Made by a program: the position numbers and the translations under genes. From Chryseobacterium sp. R2A-55 (lineage in GTDB: Bacteria; Bacteroidota; Bacteroidia; Flavobacteriales; Weeksellaceae): 64,000 nucleotides of DNA. Location of the stretch: assembly GCF_021401085.1 (NCBI RefSeq), contig NZ_JACBFP010000004.1, positions 1 through 64,000 of the forward strand, read 5' to 3'. Position 1 is the first letter of the stretch. Each line of letters opens with the position of its first letter. The notes under the pieces were generated by a model. It did not search any database and was not told the origin of the DNA. It was given only the letters and a program-made list of their open reading frames with translations. Below, piece by piece: positions 32,157 through 41,887 of this stretch.

Positions 32157-34499
32157 ATGATCGATTATTTGAAAGGTTTAAATGAAGCTCAATACGATGC
32201 CGTAACCACACTTGAAGGCCCACTGATGGTTCTCGCAGGTGCAGGTTCGGGAAAAACGCGCGTTCTCACGATGCGGATTGCTCATTTGATTACCAACCTG
32301 GTCGATCCTTTCAATATTCTTGCACTGACCTTTACCAACAAAGCGGCGAAAGAAATGAAGGAGCGTATCGCAAAAGTAGTGGGAGAGAGCGAAGCCAGGT
32401 CACTCTGGATGGGGACTTTTCACTCGGTTTTTGCCAGGATTTTGAGAAGTGAGGCGCATTATCTGGGATTTCCTTCGAATTTTACGATTTACGATTCCCA
32501 GGATTCTCTGAATGTCATCAAGAAAGTCCTCAAAGAACTCCATATTGATTCAGACTTATACAAGCCAAAGAAAGTTCAGGCAAGGATTTCGTCCTATAAA
32601 AATAACCTGATTACCGTAAAGGCATATTTCAACAATCCTGAATTAATCGAGGCAGATGAAAGGACAAACATGAAACACATCGGTTTGATCTACCAAAAAT
32701 ATGTGGAGGTTTGCTACCGAAATGGCGCGATGGATTTTGATGACCTGTTATTGAGAACCAATGAATTACTGACTCGGTTTCCCGAGGTTTTGGCGAAATA
32801 TCAAGACCGTTTCCGATACATTTTGGTGGATGAGTACCAAGATACCAATCACTCGCAATATCTGATTGTAAAAGCCTTGGCTTCCAAATTTGAAAATATT
32901 TGTGTGGTGGGAGATGATGCACAGTCGATCTACTCATTCCGTGGAGCGAATATTTACAATATCCTCAACTTTAAAAAAGATTATCCTGATGCAAAAACCG
33001 TGTCGCTCGAACAGAATTACCGGTCCACTCAAAACATCGTGAATGCGGCCAATGTGGTGATTTCTAAGAACGTGCAGCAATTCAAAAAGAATGTTTTTTC
33101 AGACAATGAGGAAGGCGAAAAAATCAAAGTGTACCGCGCACTTTCCGATGCGGACGAGGCGAATTTTGTAGCCGGAAATATTTGGGAACTTCATCATTCA
33201 CAACAAAGAAAATTCAACGATTTTTCCATTTTGTACCGAACCAATTCGCAAACCCGTGCTTTTGAAGATGCGCTTCGAAAAAAAAATATTCCCTACCGTG
33301 TTTATGGCGGATTGTCCTTCTACCAAAGGAAAGAGGTGAAGGATTTGATGGCTTATCTGCGGCTTTTGGTCAATGAAAATGACAGCGAAGCATTGTTCCG
33401 GGTCATCAATTATCCCGCCCGTGGAATTGGCGAAACCACCCAGAACAAACTCATTGTTTTTGCGGATTCACAGAATATTTCGCCATCGCAGGTTTTGGAT
33501 AATCTCGGTTTTTATGCGCCTCAACTGGGTTTGAACAATGGAGTTTTAACCAAACTCTCGGATTTTTGGTCGATGATTAAAGCTTTTCAAGTTTTATTAA
33601 AAACTGAAAATGTGTACAATGTCGCCATGGAAGTCGCCAAAAGAAGCGGATTAATTAAGTTTTTGAAAGACGATCAAACTCCCGAAGGAATTTCCCGTGT
33701 GGAAAACGTGCAGGAATTGCTGAACTCCATGCAGGGTTTCATCGAAGAACAACAACAGCTGGAAGACGGAAATCCCAGTCTTGCAAATTTCCTTGAAAAC
33801 ATCGCGCTTTCTGCGGATACCCAAAAAGATAAGGAAGACGACGGCACAGACAAAGTTTCATTAATGACGATCCACCTTTCCAAAGGTTTGGAGTTCCCGA
33901 TCGTCCATTTGGTGGGATTGGAGGAGAATCTGTTCCCAAGTTTTATGAGTTCATCCACCCGTGAAGAATTGGAAGAGGAACGAAGATTATTCTACGTGGC
34001 TTTGACCAGAGCTGAAAAGCAGGTTTTTTTCACGTATGCGGTCTCCAGATTTCAGTGGGGAAAAATCACGGATGCGGAACCTTCAAGATTTTTAAGCGAA
34101 GTGGATACCCAATTTATCGAATTCATCAATCCTGCAGTTGAGAGCCGTTTTGTGAACCATTCCGGACTGAAATCCAACATTTTTGACGATGCTCCAAGTG
34201 AGCCCAGATTTTTCAAAAAGCAGGATCCAAAGAAAAAGTTGAGTCGTGACGAAAATCGGGAACCTAAATCTTTACCGAAAAACCTGAAACCCATTTCCAC
34301 CGCAAAAATCATCAATCCGAGCGGACAAAGTTCGGAAGATATAGAAGTGGGCGACAAAGTTCGGCATGACCGTTTTGGAATCGGTGAAGTGACCTTTTTA
34401 GATGGAACCGACCCGAAAAACATCAAGGCAAAAGTGGTTTTCCAGCATGAAGGCGAGAAGAATCTGATTTTGAAGTTTGCGAAGCTGACGAAAATTTAG
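32157..34499 (+). CDS. UvrD/PcrA-type ATP-dependent DNA helicase
   Basis: This is a superfamily 1A 3'-5' helicase for repair and replication restart. From ATG 32157 (MIDYLKGLNEAQYDAV) it has about 780 residues. Motifs in order: Q motif LNEAQYDAV, Walker A GAGSGKTRVLTMR, Ia FTNKAAKEMKERI, II VDEYQDTNHSQY, III GDDAQSIYSFRGA, IV EQNYRSTQNI, V LMTIHLSKGLEFPIV and VI FYVALTRAEKQVFF. The C-terminal tail ends in a Tudor-like segment (VGDKVRHDRFGIGEV), as in PcrA. Confidence 0.95.
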   Translation: MIDYLKGLNEAQYDAVTTLEGPLMVLAGAGSGKTRVLTMRIAHLITNLVDPFNILALTFTNKAAKEMKERIAKVVGESEARSLWMGTFHSVFARILRSEAHYLGFPSNFTIYDSQDSLNVIKKVLKELHIDSDLYKPKKVQARISSYKNNLITVKAYFNNPELIEADERTNMKHIGLIYQKYVEVCYRNGAMDFDDLLLRTNELLTRFPEVLAKYQDRFRYILVDEYQDTNHSQYLIVKALASKFENICVVGDDAQSIYSFRGANIYNILNFKKDYPDAKTVSLEQNYRSTQNIVNAANVVISKNVQQFKKNVFSDNEEGEKIKVYRALSDADEANFVAGNIWELHHSQQRKFNDFSILYRTNSQTRAFEDALRKKNIPYRVYGGLSFYQRKEVKDLMAYLRLLVNENDSEALFRVINYPARGIGETTQNKLIVFADSQNISPSQVLDNLGFYAPQLGLNNGVLTKLSDFWSMIKAFQVLLKTENVYNVAMEVAKRSGLIKFLKDDQTPEGISRVENVQELLNSMQGFIEEQQQLEDGNPSLANFLENIALSADTQKDKEDDGTDKVSLMTIHLSKGLEFPIVHLVGLEENLFPSFMSSSTREELEEERRLFYVALTRAEKQVFFTYAVSRFQWGKITDAEPSRFLSEVDTQFIEFINPAVESRFVNHSGLKSNIFDDAPSEPRFFKKQDPKKKLSRDENREPKSLPKNLKPISTAKIINPSGQSSEDIEVGDKVRHDRFGIGEVTFLDGTDPKNIKAKVVFQHEGEKNLILKFAKLTKI

Positions 34500-34570
34500 G
34501 AAGTACGAAATAGGAAAATAAAGAGGCCTTATTTTTCTGGTTATTTTGTCTCAGGACAAAAGAAGAGTAA

Positions 34571-34954
34571 TTATTTCACCAACTCCTCAAACAACCTCTC
34601 AAAAGTACCATCCAGATCCACCGTTTTCCCGGGATGCGGCCTCGAAGTCTGAACTACTGAACTTCTCACCGCAGTCAGCCAGCGGAATCTTTCCGGAATA
34701 TCGAGGGCTGCGATTTCTCCCCCGGATTTTTCTCCATGGGCAACCGCTTTGAAATTTTCCAGATTATGCCGCACATCTTCGTAATCGAGTTTGGAATGCA
34801 TCAATGCAAATTTTTTCGGACAAAGATGAAATTCCACCCGGATGTATTTTGCTTTCTTAGAAAACATAACGAGCCCGATGTTGAAAAACTCTTCTCTCTC
34901 AACTTTCGGAACGAGCCGTATTACTGCGTATTCGTAGATTTTAGCCTCTTGCAT
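34571..34954 (-). CDS. DUF3037 domain-containing protein
   Basis: This 127-residue soluble protein starts MQEAKIYEYAVIRLVPKVER and contains EEFFNIGLVMFS, the DUF3037 pattern. Its start overlaps the end of the HipA-like kinase gene by 14 bp, so the two are translationally coupled. The pair recurs in many bacteria as far as I recall, but its job is not known. Confidence 0.88.
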   Translation of the reverse strand: MQEAKIYEYAVIRLVPKVEREEFFNIGLVMFSKKAKYIRVEFHLCPKKFALMHSKLDYEDVRHNLENFKAVAHGEKSGGEIAALDIPERFRWLTAVRSSVVQTSRPHPGKTVDLDGTFERLFEELVK

Positions 34955-35717
34955 GTTGTGCTTCGTTTACAAAGTTAACGGAATTTTCCAGCCTGGTTTT
35001 CATAAAGTTGAAATACACTTCCCTGATTTCATCCGGAGACATTTCGGTATCTTTCCAGTGGAGCCACTCCAATGGAATCAGCTCCACGATTTCCCTGAAA
35101 ATGGAGTCATTCAAAACCGTTTTTGCCCATTCATCGGCTTCTTCGAGCATGGTCGCCTGTTTCAGTAGTACATGTTGTTTGATGTAGGCAAAAGGACTTA
35201 ACGCATGTTTCTCAAAATTCTCCCAGGAATGGTGGAAATAAAAAGAGGCGCCGTTGTCAATCACCCACAATTCCTTGTGCCACATCAGCAGATTCGTATT
35301 TTTGAAAGTCCGGTCGATATTGGTAATAAACGCATCCAGCCAGACAATTTTCGAAGCCAGAAGCGGATCGATTTTCACCGAGGGATCATAAGCAATCGCT
35401 CCTGAAAGAAAATGGAGTCCCAAATTCAGTCCTTCTGAAAATTTCAGCAAATCCTGGATTTCTTCATCAGCTTCGGTTCTGCCAAAATCTACATCCAGAT
35501 TGGCAAAAACCAGTTCCGGAATTTGCAGGCCCAAAACCTGAGCAATTTTGCCGCCGAGCAATTCAGAAATCAACATTTTCACGCCATGACCACCGCCGCG
35601 GAATTTCAGGACATACTTGAAATCATCATCTGCTTCTGCCAAAGCCGGCAAACTTCCGCCTTCTCGCAAAGGCAGGATGTAGCGCATCACGGTGACTGTT
35701 CGTAAAGATAAATCCAT
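34941..35717 (-). CDS. HipA-like kinase family protein
   Basis: This 258-residue protein resembles the shorter HipA-like kinases rather than full HipA toxins (about 440 residues). YVLKFRGGGHGVKMLISELL carries the likely ATP-binding Lys. WLDAFITNIDRTFKNTNLLM has the catalytic Asp-Arg and metal Asn. LWVIDNGASFYFHH gives the metal-binding Asp. No HipB-like antitoxin is next to it; the partner is DUF3037. It is a candidate protein or small-molecule kinase, not a clear toxin. Confidence 0.85.
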   Translation of the reverse strand: MDLSLRTVTVMRYILPLREGGSLPALAEADDDFKYVLKFRGGGHGVKMLISELLGGKIAQVLGLQIPELVFANLDVDFGRTEADEEIQDLLKFSEGLNLGLHFLSGAIAYDPSVKIDPLLASKIVWLDAFITNIDRTFKNTNLLMWHKELWVIDNGASFYFHHSWENFEKHALSPFAYIKQHVLLKQATMLEEADEWAKTVLNDSIFREIVELIPLEWLHWKDTEMSPDEIREVYFNFMKTRLENSVNFVNEAQHARG

Positions 35718-35839
35718 TGTTCAAAAATAAGGAAAAGCGGGGAGACCGGTGCGGGAAGGCGTAAGAAAATTCGGAAATTCAGTCAAACTTTCAGACAAAA
35801 GCGAAAATTTTTTCTAATATTGCTTATTACCGGGCTCTT

Positions 35840-36313
35840 TTAGTCGTTATGATAGGGTTTTCCCTGAAGAATCTGATCTGCGCGGTAAATCTGTTCCACA
35901 AAAAACAGCCTGATCATTTGATGGGTGAAAGTCATTTTAGACAAAGACATTTTCTCGTTTGCTCTTTGATAGACTTCCTCTGAAAAACCGTATGCACCCC
36001 CGATGAAGAAAGAGACTTTTTTAAGGGAAGAGTTCATCCAGCCTTCAATTTTTGAGGCAAATTCCCTGCTTGTAAATTGCTTTCCTTTTTCATCCAGAAG
36101 GATGAGGTAATCAGAATTTTCGCAGTGGTTGAGAAACAGTTTTCCCTCTTCTTTTTTCAGAAGTTCAGGGGAGAGGTTTTTGGCATTTTTTACATCCGGA
36201 ATTTCAGTGATTTCAAAGTTCCAATGTTTGGGAAGACGGTTTTGATAATATTTAATTAACCCTGAAATTTCTTTGTCATCCGTCTTTCCGATGCAGATCA
36301 AATTGATTCTCAT
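35840..36313 (-). CDS. rlmH: 23S rRNA (pseudouridine1915-N3)-methyltransferase RlmH
   Basis: A SPOUT-family enzyme that methylates pseudouridine 1915 in helix 69 of the large subunit. The 157 residues match the family: MRINLICIGKTDDKEI at the start, YLILLDEKGKQFTSREFA, the knot FFIGGAYGFSEEVYQRA, and C-terminal LFFVEQIYRADQILQGKPYH with the catalytic Tyr-His end. It is divergent from the YihY gene, with interleaved promoters. Confidence 0.95.
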   Translation of the reverse strand: MRINLICIGKTDDKEISGLIKYYQNRLPKHWNFEITEIPDVKNAKNLSPELLKKEEGKLFLNHCENSDYLILLDEKGKQFTSREFASKIEGWMNSSLKKVSFFIGGAYGFSEEVYQRANEKMSLSKMTFTHQMIRLFFVEQIYRADQILQGKPYHND

Positions 36314-36318
36314 TTCTT

Positions 36319-36326
36319 ATCTTTGT
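36319..36326 (+). promoter_or_regulatory. -7 element for the YihY gene
   Basis: TATCTTTG lies 17 bp before ATG 36344. It sits downstream of the opposing rlmH -7 element when read leftward, so the two promoters overlap. Confidence 0.6.
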
Positions 36327-36331
36327 TTTGC

Positions 36332-36339
36332 AAATATAG
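36332..36339 (-). promoter_or_regulatory. -7 element for rlmH
   Basis: CAAATATA is TATATTTG on the minus strand, 18 bp before the rlmH start codon. Confidence 0.6.
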
Positions 36340-36343
36340 ATGA

Positions 36344-37291
36344 ATGGGCATAAAAACTCCACAATTCCTGATTAAGTTCCGCAATTTTCTGGATCAGATC
36401 CATATCCCGTTTTTGGGGATTTCATTATGGAAAATGTTCGAGGTTTATGGTCAGGGAGTTTTCAAAATGCAGATTGGAAGAATGGCCGCGAGTATTTCCT
36501 GGAGTTTCTTTCTGAGTCTGTTTCCTTTTATCCTTTTTCTGCTCTCCCTTTTACCACTTTTACCCCATTACGACAAACTTCAGTTTTACATTTTCGAAGT
36601 TTTAATGCCGAATATTTTCCCGGCGCATATTCAGAAAGATGTTTCTGGGTATATCAACAATTTCATCATCCCCAATATGAAAAACATCAGCAATCTCACC
36701 ATTGTTTTTGCGATGATTTTCGCGGTGAACGGTACGCATTCGCTGATTAATGGGTTTAATATCAATACCAATCTGCAAAGGGGAGTGGTGAAAGAATATC
36801 TTGTGGCTTTCGGCATTACCATTGCTTTCGTGGTGCTGATTATCGCATCGCTTTTGGGGGTTTACTACAGTGAGGTCGTCTTGAAACTTTTCACCCCGGA
36901 AATCAATATTTCCTGGTTGGTCAAAAATATGTCACGGATCATCGGGTTTATCTCTTTTCCGATTTTTTATCTGATTCTTTTGGCCCTGTTTTATTGGGTA
37001 GGCTGCCTAAAAATCACCACCTTCAAACAGGCGCTTCCCGGAGCTATTTTAACGACTGTGCTGTTTGTGGTCGTTACTTATTTATTTGCCATCTATGTGA
37101 AAGATTTTGCTAAATATAATGTGCTTTACGGATCTATTGGATCTATTATTTTAGTGATGGTGTGGGTGAATATCAATATCATCCTGATTCTTTTGGGTAA
37201 TGAACTCAATATCGCCATCAAAAAAGTGCGGGTTGAAAAGATGATGGCGGAGGAAATGGATATGGAACATCAAAATGAGCTATTAAATTAA
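36344..37291 (+). CDS. YihY/BrkB family membrane protein
   Basis: This 315-residue inner-membrane protein has about six hydrophobic helices and the family motifs: AASISWSFFLSLFPFILFLL near residue 45, AVNGTHSLINGFN, then PGAILTTVLFVVVTYLFAIY and LYGSIGSIILVMVWVNINII. The family is often misnamed ribonuclease BN and its true function is unsettled. A TPR regulator gene starts 16 bp downstream, so they are probably co-transcribed. Confidence 0.9.
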   Translation: MGIKTPQFLIKFRNFLDQIHIPFLGISLWKMFEVYGQGVFKMQIGRMAASISWSFFLSLFPFILFLLSLLPLLPHYDKLQFYIFEVLMPNIFPAHIQKDVSGYINNFIIPNMKNISNLTIVFAMIFAVNGTHSLINGFNINTNLQRGVVKEYLVAFGITIAFVVLIIASLLGVYYSEVVLKLFTPEINISWLVKNMSRIIGFISFPIFYLILLALFYWVGCLKITTFKQALPGAILTTVLFVVVTYLFAIYVKDFAKYNVLYGSIGSIILVMVWVNINIILILLGNELNIAIKKVRVEKMMAEEMDMEHQNELLN

Positions 37292-37307
37292 CTATACTTA
37301 TTTTCCT

Positions 37308-39020
37308 TTGATTAAATTTCGGGTTTTATGCACCTTTCTGATATGGGTTCTACATGTGGGAATATATTCTGCACAGAAGGATTCTGCGACAATTTTGGCT
37401 AAATATCAAAGGGAACTCGCTTTTTGCAAACTGAAAAAAAATGAAGAATGTTCGGCAAAGGTTCTCGGTAATATTGCTAAATTATACGGTGATTACCTGG
37501 ACTTTTCGAAAAGCGGAGAATATTACCAAAAGGCGATTTCTATTGCATTCAGAATCAATGACCAGGAACTTTTGGCGGCACTTTATGGAGAATACGGAAG
37601 GGTTTTCTATCAGATGTTGGATTTCCCAAAAGCGTTTGAATATTACCAAAAAGCATTGGATATCTGTGAGCGAACCGGTAATAAGCGGGGGAAAATAGAT
37701 CTGCTTAAAAAGTCCGGCGAACTTTATTACCATCTTGGGGAATTTGAAAAGGCATTGAACCGTGCAGACCAAATCATAGAGATTGGAAATGAAATAGGGG
37801 ATAAAAAGAATACCGGTTATGCTTTTTCCTGGAAAGGCAATATTTTGATGATGATGGGAAAATACAAAGAGTCCCTGAAGCAATATGAGGAATCCATTAT
37901 CATGCAGAAGGAACTCAATGACGATAGAAGGTTGGCTGTGGATTATGCAAATGTGGCTTGCGAATATCAGCTGCTTTCAAATTATGAAACGGCTTTGGAA
38001 TACCACCAGAAATGCTATGCGCTGTTGAAGAAAAATAAGGATCGGTACATTGAAATGCTGTATTTTAAAGATATGGGCGGACTCATTCAAAATGCGCCGG
38101 ACAAAGTTTTGAAAAAAATCGGCATCCTTTCCGAAAAACGTTACCAAACCTCGCTGGATTATGAGGCAAAAGCATGGCAGATTGCCGAAGAATTGGGAGA
38201 CACCCCGCAAAAAACCTATATTCTGGAACTGATGGTTTCCGGCTATGAAAAGTTGGGAGACTTTAAAAAGGCCTATTCTTTATTTCAAATGCTGACGAAA
38301 ATTAAAGATGAGATGACGGGGCAGCAAATCAAAGCTGAAATCGCCAGGAAAGAATCGCAGTATTTTTTTGATAAGAAGGAAGCTGCGGAAAAAATGCAGA
38401 ACGAAAAAAAACAAGCACAGCTGAAACTCCGTTACGGTATGCTATTGTTTCTATTTTTCATGGTTGCCGCAGCAGGATTTTCGCTTTTTTATTACACGCG
38501 GATGAAGAAACGCAAAGAAAAGGAAATCTATGTAGCCCATCGGCAGATCATGGAAATGGAACAAGAAAAAATGGAATCCGAACTCGATCAGGCAAAAATG
38601 GAAATGAAGCAATTCGTAAGCAGTCTGAACGAAAAAAACACGCTGATTAACAAAATATCAGATGAACTGCGGCAGCATAATTACTTTCAGGACGAGAAAA
38701 AAAGCGCCATACAAGAAACTTTAACCGAAATAAGGCAAAGCGTGATCCTCACTGATGAAGACTGGAAAAAGTTTTTGTCGCGCTTTGAAAAGATCTACCC
38801 GGATTTCATCTCTGTCATCAAAACTGAGTATCCCAAAATCACTGCCGCCGAACTGCGTTACCTGATGTTGGTGAAAATAGGGTTTTCCAGCAGGGAAATG
38901 GCTGATATTCTCGGTGTTTCGCCCAATACCGTTCACGTTACCTGGAAACGCCTGCGCGAAAAATTCGGTTTTTCAAGGGATGAATCTCCGCAGGATATTC
39001 TGAACAGAATAAAGATCTGA
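37308..39020 (+). CDS. TPR-containing membrane regulator with LuxR-like HTH
   Basis: This is about 570 residues starting at TTG 37308; no in-frame ATG lies near the signal peptide (IKFRVLCTFLIWVLHVGIYSAQ). Residues about 30-350 form tetratricopeptide repeats (SGEYYQKAISIAFRINDQEL, KAFEYYQKALDICERTGNKR). A single membrane helix follows (about 380-402), then a coiled coil. The C-terminal HTH (ITAAELRYLMLVKIGFSSRE, then ADILGVSPNTVHVTWKRLRE) is LuxR/GerE-like. It is a one-protein sensor-regulator class common in Flavobacteriia, with a periplasmic TPR sensor and cytoplasmic DNA-binding end. Confidence 0.85.
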   Translation: MIKFRVLCTFLIWVLHVGIYSAQKDSATILAKYQRELAFCKLKKNEECSAKVLGNIAKLYGDYLDFSKSGEYYQKAISIAFRINDQELLAALYGEYGRVFYQMLDFPKAFEYYQKALDICERTGNKRGKIDLLKKSGELYYHLGEFEKALNRADQIIEIGNEIGDKKNTGYAFSWKGNILMMMGKYKESLKQYEESIIMQKELNDDRRLAVDYANVACEYQLLSNYETALEYHQKCYALLKKNKDRYIEMLYFKDMGGLIQNAPDKVLKKIGILSEKRYQTSLDYEAKAWQIAEELGDTPQKTYILELMVSGYEKLGDFKKAYSLFQMLTKIKDEMTGQQIKAEIARKESQYFFDKKEAAEKMQNEKKQAQLKLRYGMLLFLFFMVAAAGFSLFYYTRMKKRKEKEIYVAHRQIMEMEQEKMESELDQAKMEMKQFVSSLNEKNTLINKISDELRQHNYFQDEKKSAIQETLTEIRQSVILTDEDWKKFLSRFEKIYPDFISVIKTEYPKITAAELRYLMLVKIGFSSREMADILGVSPNTVHVTWKRLREKFGFSRDESPQDILNRIKI

Positions 39021-39073
39021 TACGTTTAATAATTTATAATTCATTGATTTATTGCATTTTAAATAGCGGCAAA

Positions 39074-39096
39074 TGACATTGTCACTTTTTTGTCAT
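39074..39096. promoter_or_regulatory. Possible operator: TGAC/GTCA palindrome
   Basis: TGACATTGTCA (39074-39084) is followed by TGTCAT at 39091-39096, upstream of the M36 protease gene. It may be a regulator binding site. No standard -7 element is visible here. Confidence 0.3.
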
Positions 39097-39167
39097 GTTT
39101 TATTTAGCTGTTTTTTCTAATGGATTTTCTTACTTCGCTCCGGAATTAACCCTAAAAAAACATCAAA

Positions 39168-41840
39168 ATGAAAAAACAATTTATCTTCGTAATAGTATTG
39201 GTTATGGGAATTTCAAAATTCACTTCCCAAACACCGCAAAGGTTAAAAACCGCAACAGCCTCGGAAATTTATAATTTTTTGCAAAAATCTGACAAGAAAA
39301 TCAAATTTTCTGATGTTGAAAATCTGAAAGTAACGGATGCGCACAAGTCCGTAAATTCTGAGATTACCCACATTTACTACAGGCAGACCCTAAACGGAAT
39401 CCCCATTTTCAACAGCTCGGTCTCGGTGGCTTTGAAAAACGGCGAACTCAAATCGGTCGCTTCTACGCTGATTCGGGATTTGAACCAAATTAAGTCAAAA
39501 AACAAAATCGAAATTCCTGAAAACCAAATCGAAGAAAAAGCTGCCCAAAACCTTGGTTATCCCTTAATTCATATGGAAAACAACGGGAAACAGGCAAATA
39601 AAAAAATGAAAACGCCTGCTCCGGAACAGGTTTATTTTCTTACAAAAAATGACGAACTGGTTTTGAGTTACCAAACCGTCATCCGCGTTAATACTGAAAA
39701 AGGGGCGCAAACTTTTCTTGTAATCGCTGATGCATCCAGCGGAGAAGTCTTAAAAAAAATGAATACAACCCTATCCTGTGATTTTGACAGCTACAGCTTC
39801 TCAAATCCCGATCGGAAAATCAGAACAGAATTACTGAATGCAGAAAATAGGGAAATTGAAGTGGCAGAAAATCAAGCCAAAACCGGAACGGTGAAGTACA
39901 GTGTTTATGCGCTTCCTGTGGAATCACCTATTTCCGGAAGCCGAAGTATTGTGGTGGATCCCGCCGATGCCGAAGCGTCACCTTTCGGATGGCATTCTGA
40001 AAATGATCTTGTGAACGAATATTCCTTTAGTGCCGGAAATAATACTTATACGATGTACGACCACGACAGTCAGAAATATACGGATTACCACAACGGATAT
40101 TGGCCTGAATTTGAACATTTTATAGAAGGTGGGGCTGACTTCAATTTTGATTTCCCACTGGATTTAAACCTTCATCCTTATGAAAACAAAGAAGCGATTA
40201 CCACCAATTTGTTCTATATGAATAATGTGCTGCACGACATTTTCTACCTCTACGGATTTGATGAAGCGGCGGGAAATTTCCAGGTTTATAATTATACCGG
40301 AGAAGGGGTGGATAACGATTTGGTTTTATCATTGACGCAAACAGGGGTTTCCCTCGGTCAGTTAAATAATGCAAGTTTTGAACTTGGTATAGACGGTTAT
40401 CCCGCATTGATGTCGATGTTTTTATGGACTCCTTTCGGTTCATCTGCTCCGCTTTCAATGGACTTATTGGAGATTTACACCAACGGAAGTTTAAAGGGAA
40501 AATACAAGGGACGCGGAGCGGTTTTCGGTCCGATGATTCAGAATCCACCCATGTATGCTGATTTAGCCATTATGAAAGATACCAATTCCATTGGAAACGA
40601 CAGTTATGACGGTTGTGATGCGGCAATAAATCCCGCTGAAATTCTTAATAAAATCGCATTGATAAGACGTGGGACATGCAGTTTCATCCAAAAAGTTTAC
40701 CATGCACAAAATGCAGGTGCAAAAGGTGTAATTGTGGTGAATAATATCGAAGGGGAACCCATGGAAATGGGAGGTGTAAATTCTGGTCATGTAACGATTC
40801 CGTCAATAATGATTTCCAAAACCAACGGAGACGCCATAATTTCTGCTCTACAGACGGGAACACTTTCCGGGTCTATTCCGGCGGAAAACACGCCGATTCC
40901 TCAACTACGGGATTCTTCTTTAGACAACGGAATTATTTCTCACGAATTTGGACATGGTGTTTCGTCAAGATTAACAGGAGGGGCAGACAACTGGTGCCTT
41001 ACCAACTTAGAACAGATGGGAGAAGGCTGGAGCGATTTTTTCGGATTGCTTTTTACCATGAAGCCCGGAGATAAAAGTGCGGACCCAAGAGGAATGAGCA
41101 ATTATGTGTCGTTCAGAAATACCGGCGATATCGGAATAAGACCAACTCCTTATTCTGTAGACATGGCTATAAATCCCGCAACTTACGATACGCTTAAAAC
41201 TTATGACAATACAGAATCTCCGCACAGATTGGGTTATGTTTGGGCAACAATGTTATGGGAAATGAATTGGAATCTGATCAATAAATATGGTTTTGATCCC
41301 AATATAAAAACCGGAGCCGGTGGAAACAATAAAGCCCTGCAACTCGTCATGGAAGGTCTGAAGCTGCAAACCTGCACTCCGGGATTTGTTGATGGGCGAG
41401 ACGCTATTTTGCAGGCAGATGAGTTACTTTATAACGGTGCAAATAAATGCGAAATCTGGAAAGCTTTTAGCAAGAGGGGTTTAGGATATTATGCCAATCA
41501 GGGAAACGCAGATGACAGAACAGACGGAACTGCGAACTTTGATATGCCTCCTGGTGGAATTCTTGATTGTTCGCAAATGGCTGTAAATGAAATTGATACC
41601 CATATGGTTAAAATTTATCCGAATCCTACAGCCGGCATCATCAATATCACGACCAAAGAAAATCTGAACGAAATTTCTGTTTCGCTTTGGGATTCCTCCG
41701 GAAGAGCCCTGAAAACTGAAAAACTGAAAATGATGGAAAACACTGTGAATATAGATATTTCAGGCCAACCTACGGGAATCTATATCTTAAGGATTGTCAC
41801 CCCAAAAGAAAGCCGGTCTTTCAAAGTGGTAAAAAAATAA
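39168..41840 (+). CDS. M36 (fungalysin-type) metalloprotease, T9SS-secreted
   Basis: This 890-residue protein has a signal peptide (VIVLVMGISKFTSQ). An FTP/PepSY-like propeptide covers about 25-200. The M36 domain has the zinc motif HEFGHGVSSRLTGGADNW (HEFGH at about 591) and the third ligand region EQMGEGWSDFFGL. A PA domain is inserted before it (about 460-560, IALIRRGTCSFIQKVYHAQN, then AKGVIVVNN). The C-terminal T9SS type A sorting domain follows (VKIYPNPTAGIINITT, ending SRSFKVVKK). It is a likely extracellular protein-degrading enzyme. A bidirectional terminator follows. Confidence 0.93.
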   Translation: MKKQFIFVIVLVMGISKFTSQTPQRLKTATASEIYNFLQKSDKKIKFSDVENLKVTDAHKSVNSEITHIYYRQTLNGIPIFNSSVSVALKNGELKSVASTLIRDLNQIKSKNKIEIPENQIEEKAAQNLGYPLIHMENNGKQANKKMKTPAPEQVYFLTKNDELVLSYQTVIRVNTEKGAQTFLVIADASSGEVLKKMNTTLSCDFDSYSFSNPDRKIRTELLNAENREIEVAENQAKTGTVKYSVYALPVESPISGSRSIVVDPADAEASPFGWHSENDLVNEYSFSAGNNTYTMYDHDSQKYTDYHNGYWPEFEHFIEGGADFNFDFPLDLNLHPYENKEAITTNLFYMNNVLHDIFYLYGFDEAAGNFQVYNYTGEGVDNDLVLSLTQTGVSLGQLNNASFELGIDGYPALMSMFLWTPFGSSAPLSMDLLEIYTNGSLKGKYKGRGAVFGPMIQNPPMYADLAIMKDTNSIGNDSYDGCDAAINPAEILNKIALIRRGTCSFIQKVYHAQNAGAKGVIVVNNIEGEPMEMGGVNSGHVTIPSIMISKTNGDAIISALQTGTLSGSIPAENTPIPQLRDSSLDNGIISHEFGHGVSSRLTGGADNWCLTNLEQMGEGWSDFFGLLFTMKPGDKSADPRGMSNYVSFRNTGDIGIRPTPYSVDMAINPATYDTLKTYDNTESPHRLGYVWATMLWEMNWNLINKYGFDPNIKTGAGGNNKALQLVMEGLKLQTCTPGFVDGRDAILQADELLYNGANKCEIWKAFSKRGLGYYANQGNADDRTDGTANFDMPPGGILDCSQMAVNEIDTHMVKIYPNPTAGIINITTKENLNEISVSLWDSSGRALKTEKLKMMENTVNIDISGQPTGIYILRIVTPKESRSFKVVKK

Positions 41841-41854
41841 AGACACTATCATTC

Positions 41855-41887
41855 AACCCTTTCGATTTTCCCAATGAGAAAGGGTTT
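41855..41887. terminator. Bidirectional terminator
   Basis: AACCCTTTC (41855-41863) and GAAAGGGTT (41878-41886) form a 9-bp stem with a T run to the right. It lies between the convergent M36 protease and NhaA genes, touching the NhaA stop. Confidence 0.8.

Noticed and set aside
34941-35717. HipA-type toxin of a HipBA system
   Set aside because: The protein is far shorter than HipA and there is no HipB-like DNA-binding partner, only DUF3037.
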